Below, one piece after another: positions 34,827-42,826 of a DNA stretch of 64,000 bases. Positions within the stretch are counted from its first letter, which is position 1, and each line of letters opens with the position of its first letter. The notes under the pieces are model-generated. The model saw nothing but the letters and a program-made list of their open reading frames with translations, was not told the DNA's origin and made no database searches. The position numbers were made by a program, and so were the translations under genes. This DNA is from Acetobacteraceae bacterium. GTDB taxonomy: Bacteria > Pseudomonadota > Alphaproteobacteria > Acetobacterales > Acetobacteraceae. The stretch covers positions 410,025-474,024 of the forward strand of contig CANJLW010000001.1 in the NCBI GenBank assembly GCA_947475245.1, given 5' to 3'.

Positions 34827-36593
34827 ATGAGAAACGGTACCGCTGAAAAATTCCGCCGCGATCTGACGATCCTGATCATCCTCTCGGCGCTGTATCTCGG
34901 GCTGTCCTGGTTCGTGACCAACAGCTATTACCAGTTGATCCTGACGCTTGTGCCGATCTGGGCGGCGTTCGGGGTTTCCTGGAACATCCTGTCCGGCTAC
35001 GGCGGGCAGCTGTCGTTCGGCCATGCCAGCTTCTTCGGCATTGGCGGCTACGTGATGACGCTGGCGCTGATCTACTGGGATTTGACCCCCTGGTTGGGCA
35101 TTCCGCTGGGCATGATCGCGGGCGGGGTCGCCGCCGTGATCATCGGCACGCCGACGTTTCGTCTGCGCGGGCATTACTTCGCCCTGTCGATGCTCGCTTA
35201 TCCGCTGGCGATTTTGTACTTCCTGCAATATTTCGGCTTCCAGGAACTGTCGCTGCCGATGCACCGCGAAAATCCGGTGGCGTATCTGGAATTCACCGAT
35301 CCCCGCTACAACACCCTGGTCGGCGTCGGCCTGCTGATGGTGGCGGTGTTCGTGTGCATCCTGGTCGAAAACTCCCGCTTCGGCCTGGCGCTGTTGGCGA
35401 TCCGGCAGAATGAGCTTGCGGCGGAAGCCGCGGGCATCGACTCCAAGACCTGGAAGATGCGCGCTTTGGTCGTCTCCGGCATGATCGCGGCGGCGGCGGG
35501 CGGGTTGTATGCCTGCGTGCAGTTGGTCGTGACGCCGGAATCGGTGTTCGGCATGCTGGTGTCCGCGCAACCCGTGGTGTTCACGCTGTTCGGCGGCGTT
35601 GCCTCCCTGTGGGGCCCGGTCATCGGGGCGACGTTCCTCGTGCCGCTGTCGAAGTTCCTCGATGCCTACGCCGGCGACATCCTGCCGGGCATTCAGGGCG
35701 TCGTGTACGGCGCGGCGGTGATCGTCATCATCCTGGCCGCGCCTGACGGTTTGTACTGGACGTTGCGCGACAGGTTTTTCAAGCCGAAAGCCGCCGCGCC
35801 CATCGCGCCGCCTCCGCCTGAACCACGCGCTTCGGCCAAGGTAGCCGATCCCTCCGGCAAACCGCTGATGGTCGTGCAGGGCCTGTCCAAGTCCTTCGGC
35901 GGGCTGCGCGCGAACAGCGACATCAGCTTTACGATCGCCGAGGGCGAAATCCTGGGCATCATCGGGCCGAACGGCGCGGGCAAGACCACGCTGTTCAACC
36001 TGTTGAACGGCGTGCTGCCCGCCGATACCGGCACGGCAACCCTCGCCGGGGAGAGCATGCTCGGCAAGAAAGTGCATCAGGTCTGCCGCATGGGCGTCGG
36101 TCGCACCTTCCAGGTCGTGCGCAGCTTCCCGCGTTTGCCGCTGATCGATAACGTGATCGTGGGTGCCTACGGTGCCGGTCTGTCCGACGACGAAGCCGCG
36201 CGGGAAGCCATCCGCGCGCTGTATCGCGTCGGCCTGGCGGAACAGGCGAACGTCCCCGCCGGGCAGTTGACCAACAAGCAATTGCGTCTGATGGAACTGG
36301 CCCGGGCGCTTGCCGGGCGTCCGCGCCTGCTGCTGTTGGACGAAACCCTGGCCGGTCTCGGGCGGGAAGAATGCGACGACGTGCTCGACGTGCTGAAACG
36401 TCTGCGCGAAGAGGGTATGACCATCGGGATCATCGAACACACGATGCACGCGATGTTGCGGATCGCCGATCGCTTTGTGGTACTGGACCACGGTGCCGTG
36501 CTGGCATCCGGTCTGCCGAGGACGGTGGTGGAGGACAGGACGGTGATCGAGGCCTATCTCGGCAAGAAGTGGTTGGCGAAACAGGATGCTTGA
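34827..36593 (+). CDS. livM-livG: Fused LivM permease - LivG ATPase
   Basis: 588 residues. Residues 1-315 are LivM: about ten helices with the SGYGGQLSFGHASFFGIGGY motif (in part: GQLSFGHASFFGIGGY). A Pro-rich linker (about 321-335) joins it to a LivG-type ATPase. Walker A is GPNGAGKTT, Walker B LLLLDET, and the H-loop IIEHTM. The ABC signature is GQLTNKQLRLMELARAL instead of LSGGQ, a degenerate form. It starts one base after the livH stop. Encoding permease and ATPase in one chain fixes their stoichiometry. Confidence 0.93.
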   Translation: MRNGTAEKFRRDLTILIILSALYLGLSWFVTNSYYQLILTLVPIWAAFGVSWNILSGYGGQLSFGHASFFGIGGYVMTLALIYWDLTPWLGIPLGMIAGGVAAVIIGTPTFRLRGHYFALSMLAYPLAILYFLQYFGFQELSLPMHRENPVAYLEFTDPRYNTLVGVGLLMVAVFVCILVENSRFGLALLAIRQNELAAEAAGIDSKTWKMRALVVSGMIAAAAGGLYACVQLVVTPESVFGMLVSAQPVVFTLFGGVASLWGPVIGATFLVPLSKFLDAYAGDILPGIQGVVYGAAVIVIILAAPDGLYWTLRDRFFKPKAAAPIAPPPPEPRASAKVADPSGKPLMVVQGLSKSFGGLRANSDISFTIAEGEILGIIGPNGAGKTTLFNLLNGVLPADTGTATLAGESMLGKKVHQVCRMGVGRTFQVVRSFPRLPLIDNVIVGAYGAGLSDDEAAREAIRALYRVGLAEQANVPAGQLTNKQLRLMELARALAGRPRLLLLDETLAGLGREECDDVLDVLKRLREEGMTIGIIEHTMHAMLRIADRFVVLDHGAVLASGLPRTVVEDRTVIEAYLGKKWLAKQDA

Positions 36594-37302
36594 GGTCTCC
36601 AACCTGTCGGTATCCTACGGCGGCCTGCGGGCGCTGACGGATGTTTCGCTGCGCGTTGGCGCTGGGCAGTTCGTGACCGTCGTCGGGCCGAACGGCGCCG
36701 GCAAATCGACGCTGTTCAAAACCATCTCGGGCGTCGTGCGACCGCAAAGCGGTAGGATCACGTTCGAGGGACGCGATCTCCTCGGGCTCACGCCGTCGGA
36801 CCGCGCCCATCTGGGCATCGCCCATGTCCCGGAAGGGCGGCAGGTCTTCAAGACGCTGACGGTGCGCGAGAATCTCGAAATGGGGGCATACCCCAAGGCC
36901 GGGCGGGCTGCCTGGGCGCGCTCGCTGGAACGTATTCATACGCTGTTCCCGATCCTGGCCGAACGCGCTCAACAAATGGCCGGCACGTTGTCGGGTGGGG
37001 AGCAGCAGATGGTCGCGATCGGCCGCGGGCTGGCCTGTGCGCCCAAGTTGCTGATGCTCGACGAGCCTTCGATGGGTCTTGCGCCGGCGGTAACCGACAC
37101 GATCTTCGAACGCATCTCGCAGATCCATCAGGACGGCGTGACCGTTCTGTTGGTCGAACAGCGCGTCGCGGAGGCACTCGAACTCTCCGATAACGGCTAC
37201 GTGCTGGAAACCGGCCATATGGTGCTGGAAGGCCCGTACCAAACCTTGCTTGCCGACGATCGGGTGCGCAAATCCTATCTCGGCCTAACCGACGCTGAAT
37301 GA
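36586..37302 (+). CDS. livF: LivF-type ABC transporter ATPase
   Basis: 238 residues with Walker A GPNGAGKST, signature LSGGEQQMVAIGRGL, Walker B LLMLDEPSMGLAP and H-loop LVEQRV. Unlike the fused LivG, its signature is canonical, so this subunit should complete at least one consensus ATP site. The start overlaps the previous gene by eight bases. Confidence 0.94.
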   Translation: MLEVSNLSVSYGGLRALTDVSLRVGAGQFVTVVGPNGAGKSTLFKTISGVVRPQSGRITFEGRDLLGLTPSDRAHLGIAHVPEGRQVFKTLTVRENLEMGAYPKAGRAAWARSLERIHTLFPILAERAQQMAGTLSGGEQQMVAIGRGLACAPKLLMLDEPSMGLAPAVTDTIFERISQIHQDGVTVLLVEQRVAEALELSDNGYVLETGHMVLEGPYQTLLADDRVRKSYLGLTDAE

Positions 37303-37319
37303 AACAGGGAGACTGAAAC

Positions 37320-38567
37320 ATGGCACCGTCCGAACATCTGGGTCGTCGTGGGGCGCTGGGCCTCGCCGGGGCCGCCGCCCTGACCGCCGCCGCGCCCGGC
37401 GCGCGCGCGCAAACCCCCGCCGAAGTGAAAATCGCCATGCTGGTGCCGCTGTCCGGCCCCTGGGCGCGCAGCGGCCTGCTGGAGCAGATGGGCGCGCGCA
37501 TGGCGATCGACGAGATCAACGCCGCCGGCGGCATCAAGTCCCTGGGCGGGGCGAAGATGAAGTTGATGGAATTCGACGCGGGCGATTCGGCCGAAAAGGC
37601 CAAGGACGCGGCGCAGCGCATGATCGCCCAGGAACCCGATCTGGCGGGCGGCTTCGGCTGCTGGCTGTCGAGCTTCACCCTGGCGGCGACCGAAGTCACG
37701 GAACGCGCCGATCTGCCCTGGCTGACGCTGTCCTACTCCGACGCGATCACCAATCGCGGCTTCAAGAACGTGTTCCAGTCCTCTCCGACCGCCGATACCC
37801 AGGCGCAGGAACTGGTGCCGATCATCATGGCGATGGCGGAAAAGGCCACCGGCAAGAAGCCGACCAAGGTTGCCATCGTCGGCGATAACTCCGCGTCGTC
37901 GGTCAGCTTCTACAAGCCGCTGAAGGAACACGTGTTCAAGAACCTCGGCCTGACGCTGGTGGTGGACGAAGTGTTCACGCCGCCGCTCGCCGACGCCACC
38001 TCGATCGTGCAGAAGCTGCGTTCGGGCAAGCCCGACTTCGTGCTGCTGCAATCGACCAATGTCGGCGACGACAAGCTGCTGGTCGAAAAATTCGCCGAAT
38101 TCGGCCTGACCGCGAAGAAGATGCCGCTGGTCGGCGGCGGCGGTCACTGGTGCGTGCCGGAACTGCTGAAGCTCACCTCTCCGGAAAACATCGAAGGGCT
38201 GATCGTCGGCCTGGCGAACTGGCCCGGCAAGGATGCGTCGGAGCTTGAGAAGCGCTTTATCGAACGCACCAAGGAGCCCTGGTTCGGCCACGACTCCATC
38301 TTCGCCTATGCGCATGTGATGATCCTGCGCGAAGCGATCGAGCGCGGCGCGTCCGCCGATCGGCGCAAGGTCGCCGCCACGCTGCGCGCCATCGACATCA
38401 CCGACGGGCCGGCGAAGCTGTTCCCGGATGGCCGCTTGTCCTACGACGAAAAGGGCCGTCGCAAGGGCGCCAAGATTTCGATGGTGCAGTACCAGGGTGG
38501 TCGCCCGATCGCGGTCTATCCGGACTCCATCGCGGTGAAGCCGGCGATCTGGCCGAAATCCTCGTAA
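37320..38567 (+). CDS. Periplasmic substrate-binding protein of the HAAT ABC transporter
   Basis: 415 residues. Export signal GRRGALGLAGAAALTAAAPG, of twin-arginine type, ends at ARAQ. The mature part is a type I periplasmic binding fold (PBP type 1, Peripla_BP_6): VKIAMLVPLSGPWARSG, RMAIDEINAAGG and a conserved KIAI-like VAIVGDNSASS hinge. It should capture the ligand for LivH/LivMG/LivF. The binding-site residues are not obviously those of Leu/Ile/Val-binding proteins, so the ligand may be an amide or aromatic acid. Starts 17 bases after livF. Confidence 0.92.
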   Translation: MAPSEHLGRRGALGLAGAAALTAAAPGARAQTPAEVKIAMLVPLSGPWARSGLLEQMGARMAIDEINAAGGIKSLGGAKMKLMEFDAGDSAEKAKDAAQRMIAQEPDLAGGFGCWLSSFTLAATEVTERADLPWLTLSYSDAITNRGFKNVFQSSPTADTQAQELVPIIMAMAEKATGKKPTKVAIVGDNSASSVSFYKPLKEHVFKNLGLTLVVDEVFTPPLADATSIVQKLRSGKPDFVLLQSTNVGDDKLLVEKFAEFGLTAKKMPLVGGGGHWCVPELLKLTSPENIEGLIVGLANWPGKDASELEKRFIERTKEPWFGHDSIFAYAHVMILREAIERGASADRRKVAATLRAIDITDGPAKLFPDGRLSYDEKGRRKGAKISMVQYQGGRPIAVYPDSIAVKPAIWPKSS

Positions 38568-38582
38568 GCAAGGTCTTGACCC

Positions 38583-39377
38583 ATGACGCCTTGGGAAGTC
38601 TTCGCGGTTCGCTACGCGCATAATCCGAACGCGAAACGCTCGACGAATTTTATCGGCGGCGATCCGCACGACGCGCCGATGCCGCTCGATTACTTCGTCT
38701 GGGCGATGAAGCAGGGGGCCAGGACCATCATCCTGGATACCGGCTTCGACGAGGCCATGGGCAAAAAGCGTAATCGGCAATTCCTGCAATCTCCCGCCGT
38801 TGGCCTGAAAGCCATCGGCGTGGAGCCGGATCAGGTCGAGGACGTGATCCTGTCGCATCTGCATTACGATCATTGCGGCAATTACGACATGTTCCCGCGC
38901 GCGAGGTATCACGTGCAGGAAATCGAGATGGCTTACTGCACGGGTAAGTGCATGTGCCACGACGGGCTGCGCGGCCCGTTTGAGGAAGAAGACGTGGTGG
39001 CGATGGTCCGCAAGGTCTTCGCCCGCCGCGTCGCCTTCCACGACGGGGAAGGGCAGGTGGCGGAAGGCGTGACGGTCCATCACGTCGGCGGGCACAGCAA
39101 GGGCCTGCAATTCGCCCGTGTCTTCACCCGGCGCGGCTGGATGGTCCTGGCCTCCGACGCCAGCCATTTTTACGCGAATTTCGAAACCGGACGCGCCTAT
39201 CCGACGCTGCACAGCCACGAAGATACGCTGTGGGGCTATCAGACCATGAAACGGCTGGCGAGCGCGCCAAACGCCATCATCCCCGGTCACGATCCCTTGG
39301 TAATGGACCGCTACCCCGCCGCGGCACCGGGGCTGGAAGGCATAGCCCTGCGCCTGGACGTCGATCCGATCGCATGA
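38583..39377 (+). CDS. Metallo-beta-lactamase-fold hydrolase, AHL-lactonase-like
   Basis: 264 residues. HLHYDHCGN supplies the HxHxDH zinc motif, HVGGHSKG a further His, and LASDASHFYAN the bridging Asp, as in N-acyl homoserine lactonases of the AttM/AiiA type. Whether it opens lactones or another ester is undetermined. Being tied to the ABC operon (15 bases after the binding protein), it may hydrolyse the imported compound. The next start overlaps its stop. Confidence 0.85.
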   Translation: MTPWEVFAVRYAHNPNAKRSTNFIGGDPHDAPMPLDYFVWAMKQGARTIILDTGFDEAMGKKRNRQFLQSPAVGLKAIGVEPDQVEDVILSHLHYDHCGNYDMFPRARYHVQEIEMAYCTGKCMCHDGLRGPFEEEDVVAMVRKVFARRVAFHDGEGQVAEGVTVHHVGGHSKGLQFARVFTRRGWMVLASDASHFYANFETGRAYPTLHSHEDTLWGYQTMKRLASAPNAIIPGHDPLVMDRYPAAAPGLEGIALRLDVDPIA

Positions 39378-40081
39378 CCGCCCCCTCCGCCGTACCCACT
39401 TCCCTACGGCGGCATCCGCTCGGCATGGTCATCTTCGACTGCGATGGCGTGCTGATCGACAGCGAGGCGATCTGCAACCGCGTCGTCGCCGAAGTCCTGA
39501 CCGCCGACGGCTGGGCGATGACGGCGGATGAGTGTGAGGCGCGGTTCATCGGGCTGACCTTCCACGATACGCAGGTCTTGGCTGAAGCCCATCTGAAGCG
39601 CCGTCTGGGCGCGGATTGGGTCGATCGGCTGGTTGTCCTGGTCGTCGAGGCAATGGCGCGCGACGTGCTGCCGATGGACGGCGCGCTGGAGGCTCTTGCG
39701 GCGGTCGACGCGATGGGATTGCCCTGGCGGATCGCGTCCAACTCGTCGCACGAGGAGATGGACGCCAAGTTCGGCCGGGTCGGCTGGCAGGACCTGGTGC
39801 GCGGGCGTACCCATAGCGCCGCCGACTGCATTGCCCGCGGCGGGGCCGGCAAGCCGGCGCCGGACGTGTTTCTGGACGCGGCAATGGCACAGGGGATCGA
39901 TCCCGCCGCCTGTCTGGTGATCGAGGACAGTCTGCCCGGGGCCATCGCCGCCCGATCCGCCGGCATGGCCTGCCTGGGACTGGTGCCGCATGGCGATGGT
40001 TCGGCGTTGGCCGGCGCCGGCGCGCGAGTCTTCCATTCGATGCGCGAGCTGCCGAATATTGTGCGAGAGGCGCTGGCGTGA
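39374..40081 (+). CDS. HAD-superfamily phosphatase (beta-phosphoglucomutase/GS-like)
   Basis: 235 residues. HAD motif I is FDCDGVLIDSE, motif II IASNSS, motif III Lys in GKPAPDVFL, and motif IV IEDSLPG. A four-helix cap sits between I and II. It should dephosphorylate a small sugar phosphate or phosphoglycolate-like substrate. ATG 39374 overlaps the preceding stop (ATGA), and its own stop overlaps the next GTG start, so this gene is embedded in a translationally coupled run. Confidence 0.88.
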   Translation: MTAPSAVPTSLRRHPLGMVIFDCDGVLIDSEAICNRVVAEVLTADGWAMTADECEARFIGLTFHDTQVLAEAHLKRRLGADWVDRLVVLVVEAMARDVLPMDGALEALAAVDAMGLPWRIASNSSHEEMDAKFGRVGWQDLVRGRTHSAADCIARGGAGKPAPDVFLDAAMAQGIDPAACLVIEDSLPGAIAARSAGMACLGLVPHGDGSALAGAGARVFHSMRELPNIVREALA

Positions 40082-40524
40082 CCCTGCTGTTGGCGATCTA
40101 TCCCTGGGTCAAGGCATTCCACGTGATCGCGATGGTCGCGTGGATGGCCGGGATGTTCTATTTGCCCCGCCTGTTCGTTTACCATTGCGACATGGTGCCG
40201 GGTTCGGCCGAGAGCGAACGCTTCAAGGTGATGGAGTACCGCCTGCTGAAGCAGATCATCAATCCCGCGATGATCGCGACCTGGGTGTTCGGCGGCCTGC
40301 TGGTGCTGACGCCCGGCGTTGTGGATTGGTCGTCGGGCTGGTGGTGGGTCAAGTTCGCGGCGGTGTTGCTGATGTCGGGCTTCCACGGCGCCATGTCGAA
40401 ATGGCGCCGCATGTTCATGGAAGACCGCAACACGAAAACCCACAAATTCTATCGGATCGCGAACGAGGTCCCGACTCTGCTGTTGATGATCATCGTCATC
40501 ATGGTGATCGTTCGCCCGTTCTGA
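40078..40524 (+). CDS. hemJ: Protoporphyrinogen oxidase HemJ
   Basis: 148 residues, four membrane helices. Conserved HemJ features are AFHVIAMVAWMAGMFYLPRLFVYH (in part: HVIAMVAWMAGMFYLPRLFVYH is exceeded, so note only His15 and YLPRLFVYH), then LLKQIINPAM and the C-terminal RIANEVPTLLL with its essential Arg/Asn/Glu. It oxidises protoporphyrinogen IX to protoporphyrin IX at the inner membrane in heme synthesis. GTG 40078 overlaps the HAD stop. No other heme gene is nearby. Its stop abuts the convergent SDR gene. Confidence 0.93.
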   Translation: MTLLLAIYPWVKAFHVIAMVAWMAGMFYLPRLFVYHCDMVPGSAESERFKVMEYRLLKQIINPAMIATWVFGGLLVLTPGVVDWSSGWWWVKFAAVLLMSGFHGAMSKWRRMFMEDRNTKTHKFYRIANEVPTLLLMIIVIMVIVRPF

Positions 40525-41271
40525 TCAGGTGATGAACGCGCCGCCGTTCACATGCATCGATTGACCGGTGATGTAGCGCGCCTTCTCCGAACACAGATAC
40601 GCGACCATGTCGGCGATTTCCTCGGGTCGGCCGCGTCGGCCCAACGGGCTGTCCGGCAGGGTCGCGCGCCCGTTATTGCCGCCGGCCGCGAAGCCGCGAA
40701 TGGTTTCGATCGAACCCGGCACGACGGTGTTCACGGTAATGTCGTGCTCCGCCAGTTCCTTGGCGAGTGCCCGTGACAATCCGACCATGCCGGCCTTCGC
40801 GGCGATCGCGTGAACGCGCCCCTTGGCGCCGACATGCGACGAAATGCCGCCGAGATTGACGATGCTGCCGCCGCCCGCGGCGATGATGTGCGGCGCGGCA
40901 TAGAGCGCGCAGTAGAAGGCACCGTCGATCGTCGCGCCCATGATCTCCCGCCATTCCTCCGGCGTCAGTTCCAGGAACTTGGTTTGCCGACGGATGGAGG
41001 CGTTGTTGACGAGGACGTCGAGCCGGCCGAAGCGTGCGACGGTCGCCTCCACCAGGGCCTTGGCCTGGGCGGCGTCGGAGATGTCGGCCATATGCGTATC
41101 GGCGTCGCTGCCGGCCTCTCGCACAAGGCGCGCGGTTTCGCGCGCGTCGTCCTCGGACTGGCGCGCGGTGGTCATGATCCGATAGCCGTCGTTGGCCAGC
41201 GCCAGACAGATGGCGCGTCCGATGTTCAGCGCGCTGCCGGTGACCAGGGCCACCTTGCGTTCGTCGATCAT
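40525..41271 (-). CDS. Short-chain dehydrogenase/reductase lacking the catalytic Tyr
   Basis: 248 residues. The Rossmann nucleotide site reads ALVTGSALNIGRAI and VLVNNAS; the usual NAG is NAS. The catalytic motif YxxxK has Ala155 in place of Tyr (GRVHAIAAKAGMVGLSRALA, Lys159 kept). A C-terminal segment TGQSMHVNGG is normal. Similar HxxxAKAG-type sequences exist in the family, so this is a recurrent variant and not a one-off mutation. ATG 41271 is preferred because AAGGA lies at the right distance. Function uncertain. Confidence 0.85.
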   Translation of the reverse strand: MIDERKVALVTGSALNIGRAICLALANDGYRIMTTARQSEDDARETARLVREAGSDADTHMADISDAAQAKALVEATVARFGRLDVLVNNASIRRQTKFLELTPEEWREIMGATIDGAFYCALYAAPHIIAAGGGSIVNLGGISSHVGAKGRVHAIAAKAGMVGLSRALAKELAEHDITVNTVVPGSIETIRGFAAGGNNGRATLPDSPLGRRGRPEEIADMVAYLCSEKARYITGQSMHVNGGAFIT

Positions 41272-41358
41272 GATCATTTCCTTAATTTCCGGGCCGCGAT
41301 TGGACTCCCGAAGCCGTCTGGTGTGCAATAGGGGCCTTGCAACTTTTGGAGGAAATCC

Positions 41359-41685
41359 ATGGCCCAGGCCCCATCGTCGGCGTCGCGCGACGCGGTACGC
41401 AACACCGTTCCCAAAATGATCGACCTGACCGAAAAGGTTCTGTTCGGCGATGTCTGGGAACGCCCGAATCTGTCGAAGCGCGATCGCAGCATGATCGTCT
41501 GCGCGACGCTGATTGCGACCTATCGTCCGGAACAGCTGCGCGGCCATTTGCAGCGCGCGCTGGATAACGGCGTCACCAAGGACGAAATTTCCGAGATGAT
41601 CACGCATCTCGCGTTCTATTCGGGCTGGCCCGCATCCATGACGGCGGCGAACATCGCGCGCGAGATTTTCGAAGCGAACCCGTAA
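41359..41685 (+). CDS. Carboxymuconolactone decarboxylase (CMD) family protein
   Basis: 108 residues, all-helical, with the CMD/AhpD-like region SKRDRSMIVCATLIATYRPEQLRGHLQRALDNG (in part: RGHLQRALDNGVTKDEI) and MITHLAFYSGWPA. There is no CxxC, so it is not a peroxidase AhpD but closer to true gamma-carboxymuconolactone decarboxylases (PcaC). GGAGG precedes ATG 41359. A terminator follows at 41695. Confidence 0.88.
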   Translation: MAQAPSSASRDAVRNTVPKMIDLTEKVLFGDVWERPNLSKRDRSMIVCATLIATYRPEQLRGHLQRALDNGVTKDEISEMITHLAFYSGWPASMTAANIAREIFEANP

Positions 41686-41694
41686 ACCTGGATG

Positions 41695-41733
41695 CAACCG
41701 CCGGTCGACGTTCGGCCGGCGGTTGTTTTGTTT
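41695..41733 (+). terminator. Rho-independent terminator after the CMD gene
   Basis: 10-bp perfect stem (CAACCGCCGG / CCGGCGGTTG), 11-base loop, directly followed by TTTTGTTT. The clearest canonical terminator in the window. Confidence 0.88.
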
Positions 41734-41748
41734 GGAGCACCGAAGACA

Positions 41749-42693
41749 ATGAAGGCAGGCTTTATCGGCCTCGGCACCATGGGCGCCAGCATGGCGGCCA
41801 ATCTGCAAAAGGGCATTCAGAAAGACGGCCACACCGTGCTGGTGCACGATGTCCGCAAGGAAGCGGCGGCCTCGCACATCGCGAACGGCGCGATCTGGGC
41901 CGACAGCCCGGCGGCGCTGGCGGCGGAATGCGATGTCATCTTCTCCTCGTTGCCCGGTCCGGTCGAATTCGACGCGGTGACCTATGGTCCGAACGGATTG
42001 CTGGCGGGCATCCGCAAGGACGCCGCCTATTTCGATCTGACCACCAACTCCCCCACGACCGTACGCAAGGCGCATGCGGATTACGAAAAGAAGGGTGCCT
42101 ACCTGTTCGATGCGCCCGTCAGCGGCGGCCCGCGCGGCGCGGCGACGGGCAAGCTGGCGATCTGGTGCGGCGGCGATTCCGACGTGTTCGACAAGTGGAA
42201 GCCGGTGCTGGACGCGATCGGCGATCAGGCCAGCTATATCGGTCCGATCGGCGCGGGTTCCGTCGCCAAGCTGGTGCATAATTGTTACGGCTATATCGCC
42301 ACCGCGGCCGCCGCCGAAGTGTTCAGCATGGGCGTGAAGGCGGGTATCGAGCCGTTGGCGATCTGGGAAGCCGTGCGCCAGGGCGCGATCGGCCGACGTG
42401 GTGCCTTCGAGTCGATGACCGATCAGTTTCTGCCCAACAAGTACGAGCCGCCGGCTTTTGCCTTGCGTCTGGCGCACAAGGACGTCTCCCTCGCCACGGC
42501 GTTGGGGCGTGAACTGAACGTGCCGATGCGCCTCGCCAATCTCGCGCTGGCCGATCTGTCGGAAGGCCTGAACCGCGGCTGGGGCAATCGGGACTCGCGT
42601 TCGATCATGGTGTTGCAGACGGAACGCGCCGGGGTCGAAATCAAGGTCGATCCGCAGCGCCTGACCGAGGCGATGGAAAAGAAGAACAAGTAA
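41749..42693 (+). CDS. NAD(P)-dependent beta-hydroxyacid dehydrogenase (3-hydroxyisobutyrate dehydrogenase family)
   Basis: 314 residues. Cofactor site GFIGLGTMGASMAANL, substrate-binding APVSGGPRGAATGKL and catalytic Lys in GSVAKLVHNCYGY (K of VAKLVHN) define the family, which oxidises 3-hydroxyisobutyrate, tartronate semialdehyde or related acids. ATG 41749 starts at the conserved strand; an upstream Met at 41692 lies inside the terminator. A terminator follows. Confidence 0.9.
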   Translation: MKAGFIGLGTMGASMAANLQKGIQKDGHTVLVHDVRKEAAASHIANGAIWADSPAALAAECDVIFSSLPGPVEFDAVTYGPNGLLAGIRKDAAYFDLTTNSPTTVRKAHADYEKKGAYLFDAPVSGGPRGAATGKLAIWCGGDSDVFDKWKPVLDAIGDQASYIGPIGAGSVAKLVHNCYGYIATAAAAEVFSMGVKAGIEPLAIWEAVRQGAIGRRGAFESMTDQFLPNKYEPPAFALRLAHKDVSLATALGRELNVPMRLANLALADLSEGLNRGWGNRDSRSIMVLQTERAGVEIKVDPQRLTEAMEKKNK

Positions 42694-42702
42694 GCCGGCC
42701 GG

Positions 42703-42735
42703 GCGCGGGGAAGGGGACGTAACCCTTTCCCGCGC
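42703..42735 (+). terminator. Hairpin after the hydroxyacid dehydrogenase gene
   Basis: 13-bp stem (GCGCGGGGAAGGG / CCCTTTCCCGCGC, one G-U pair), 7-base loop, nine bases past the stop. No T tract. Confidence 0.6.
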
Positions 42736-42826
42736 CTCCTAGATTGGGAACCCAGGTTGCGAGATGGGGCCGGAGGCCGTATGGGCGGCGTGGAAACTAC
42801 CCGTCGCAGTCAGGATTGATCCGTCA

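Noticed and set aside
34755-36602. A minus-strand open frame of about 615 codons opposite livM-livG
   Set aside because: Composition is typical of the shadow of a GC-rich gene (His, Gln, Arg-rich, no motif); the plus-strand gene carries all expected ABC motifs.
41692-41748. Longer N-terminus for the hydroxyacid dehydrogenase from the ATG at 41692
   Set aside because: That stretch encodes a canonical terminator; the family sequence begins at 41749.
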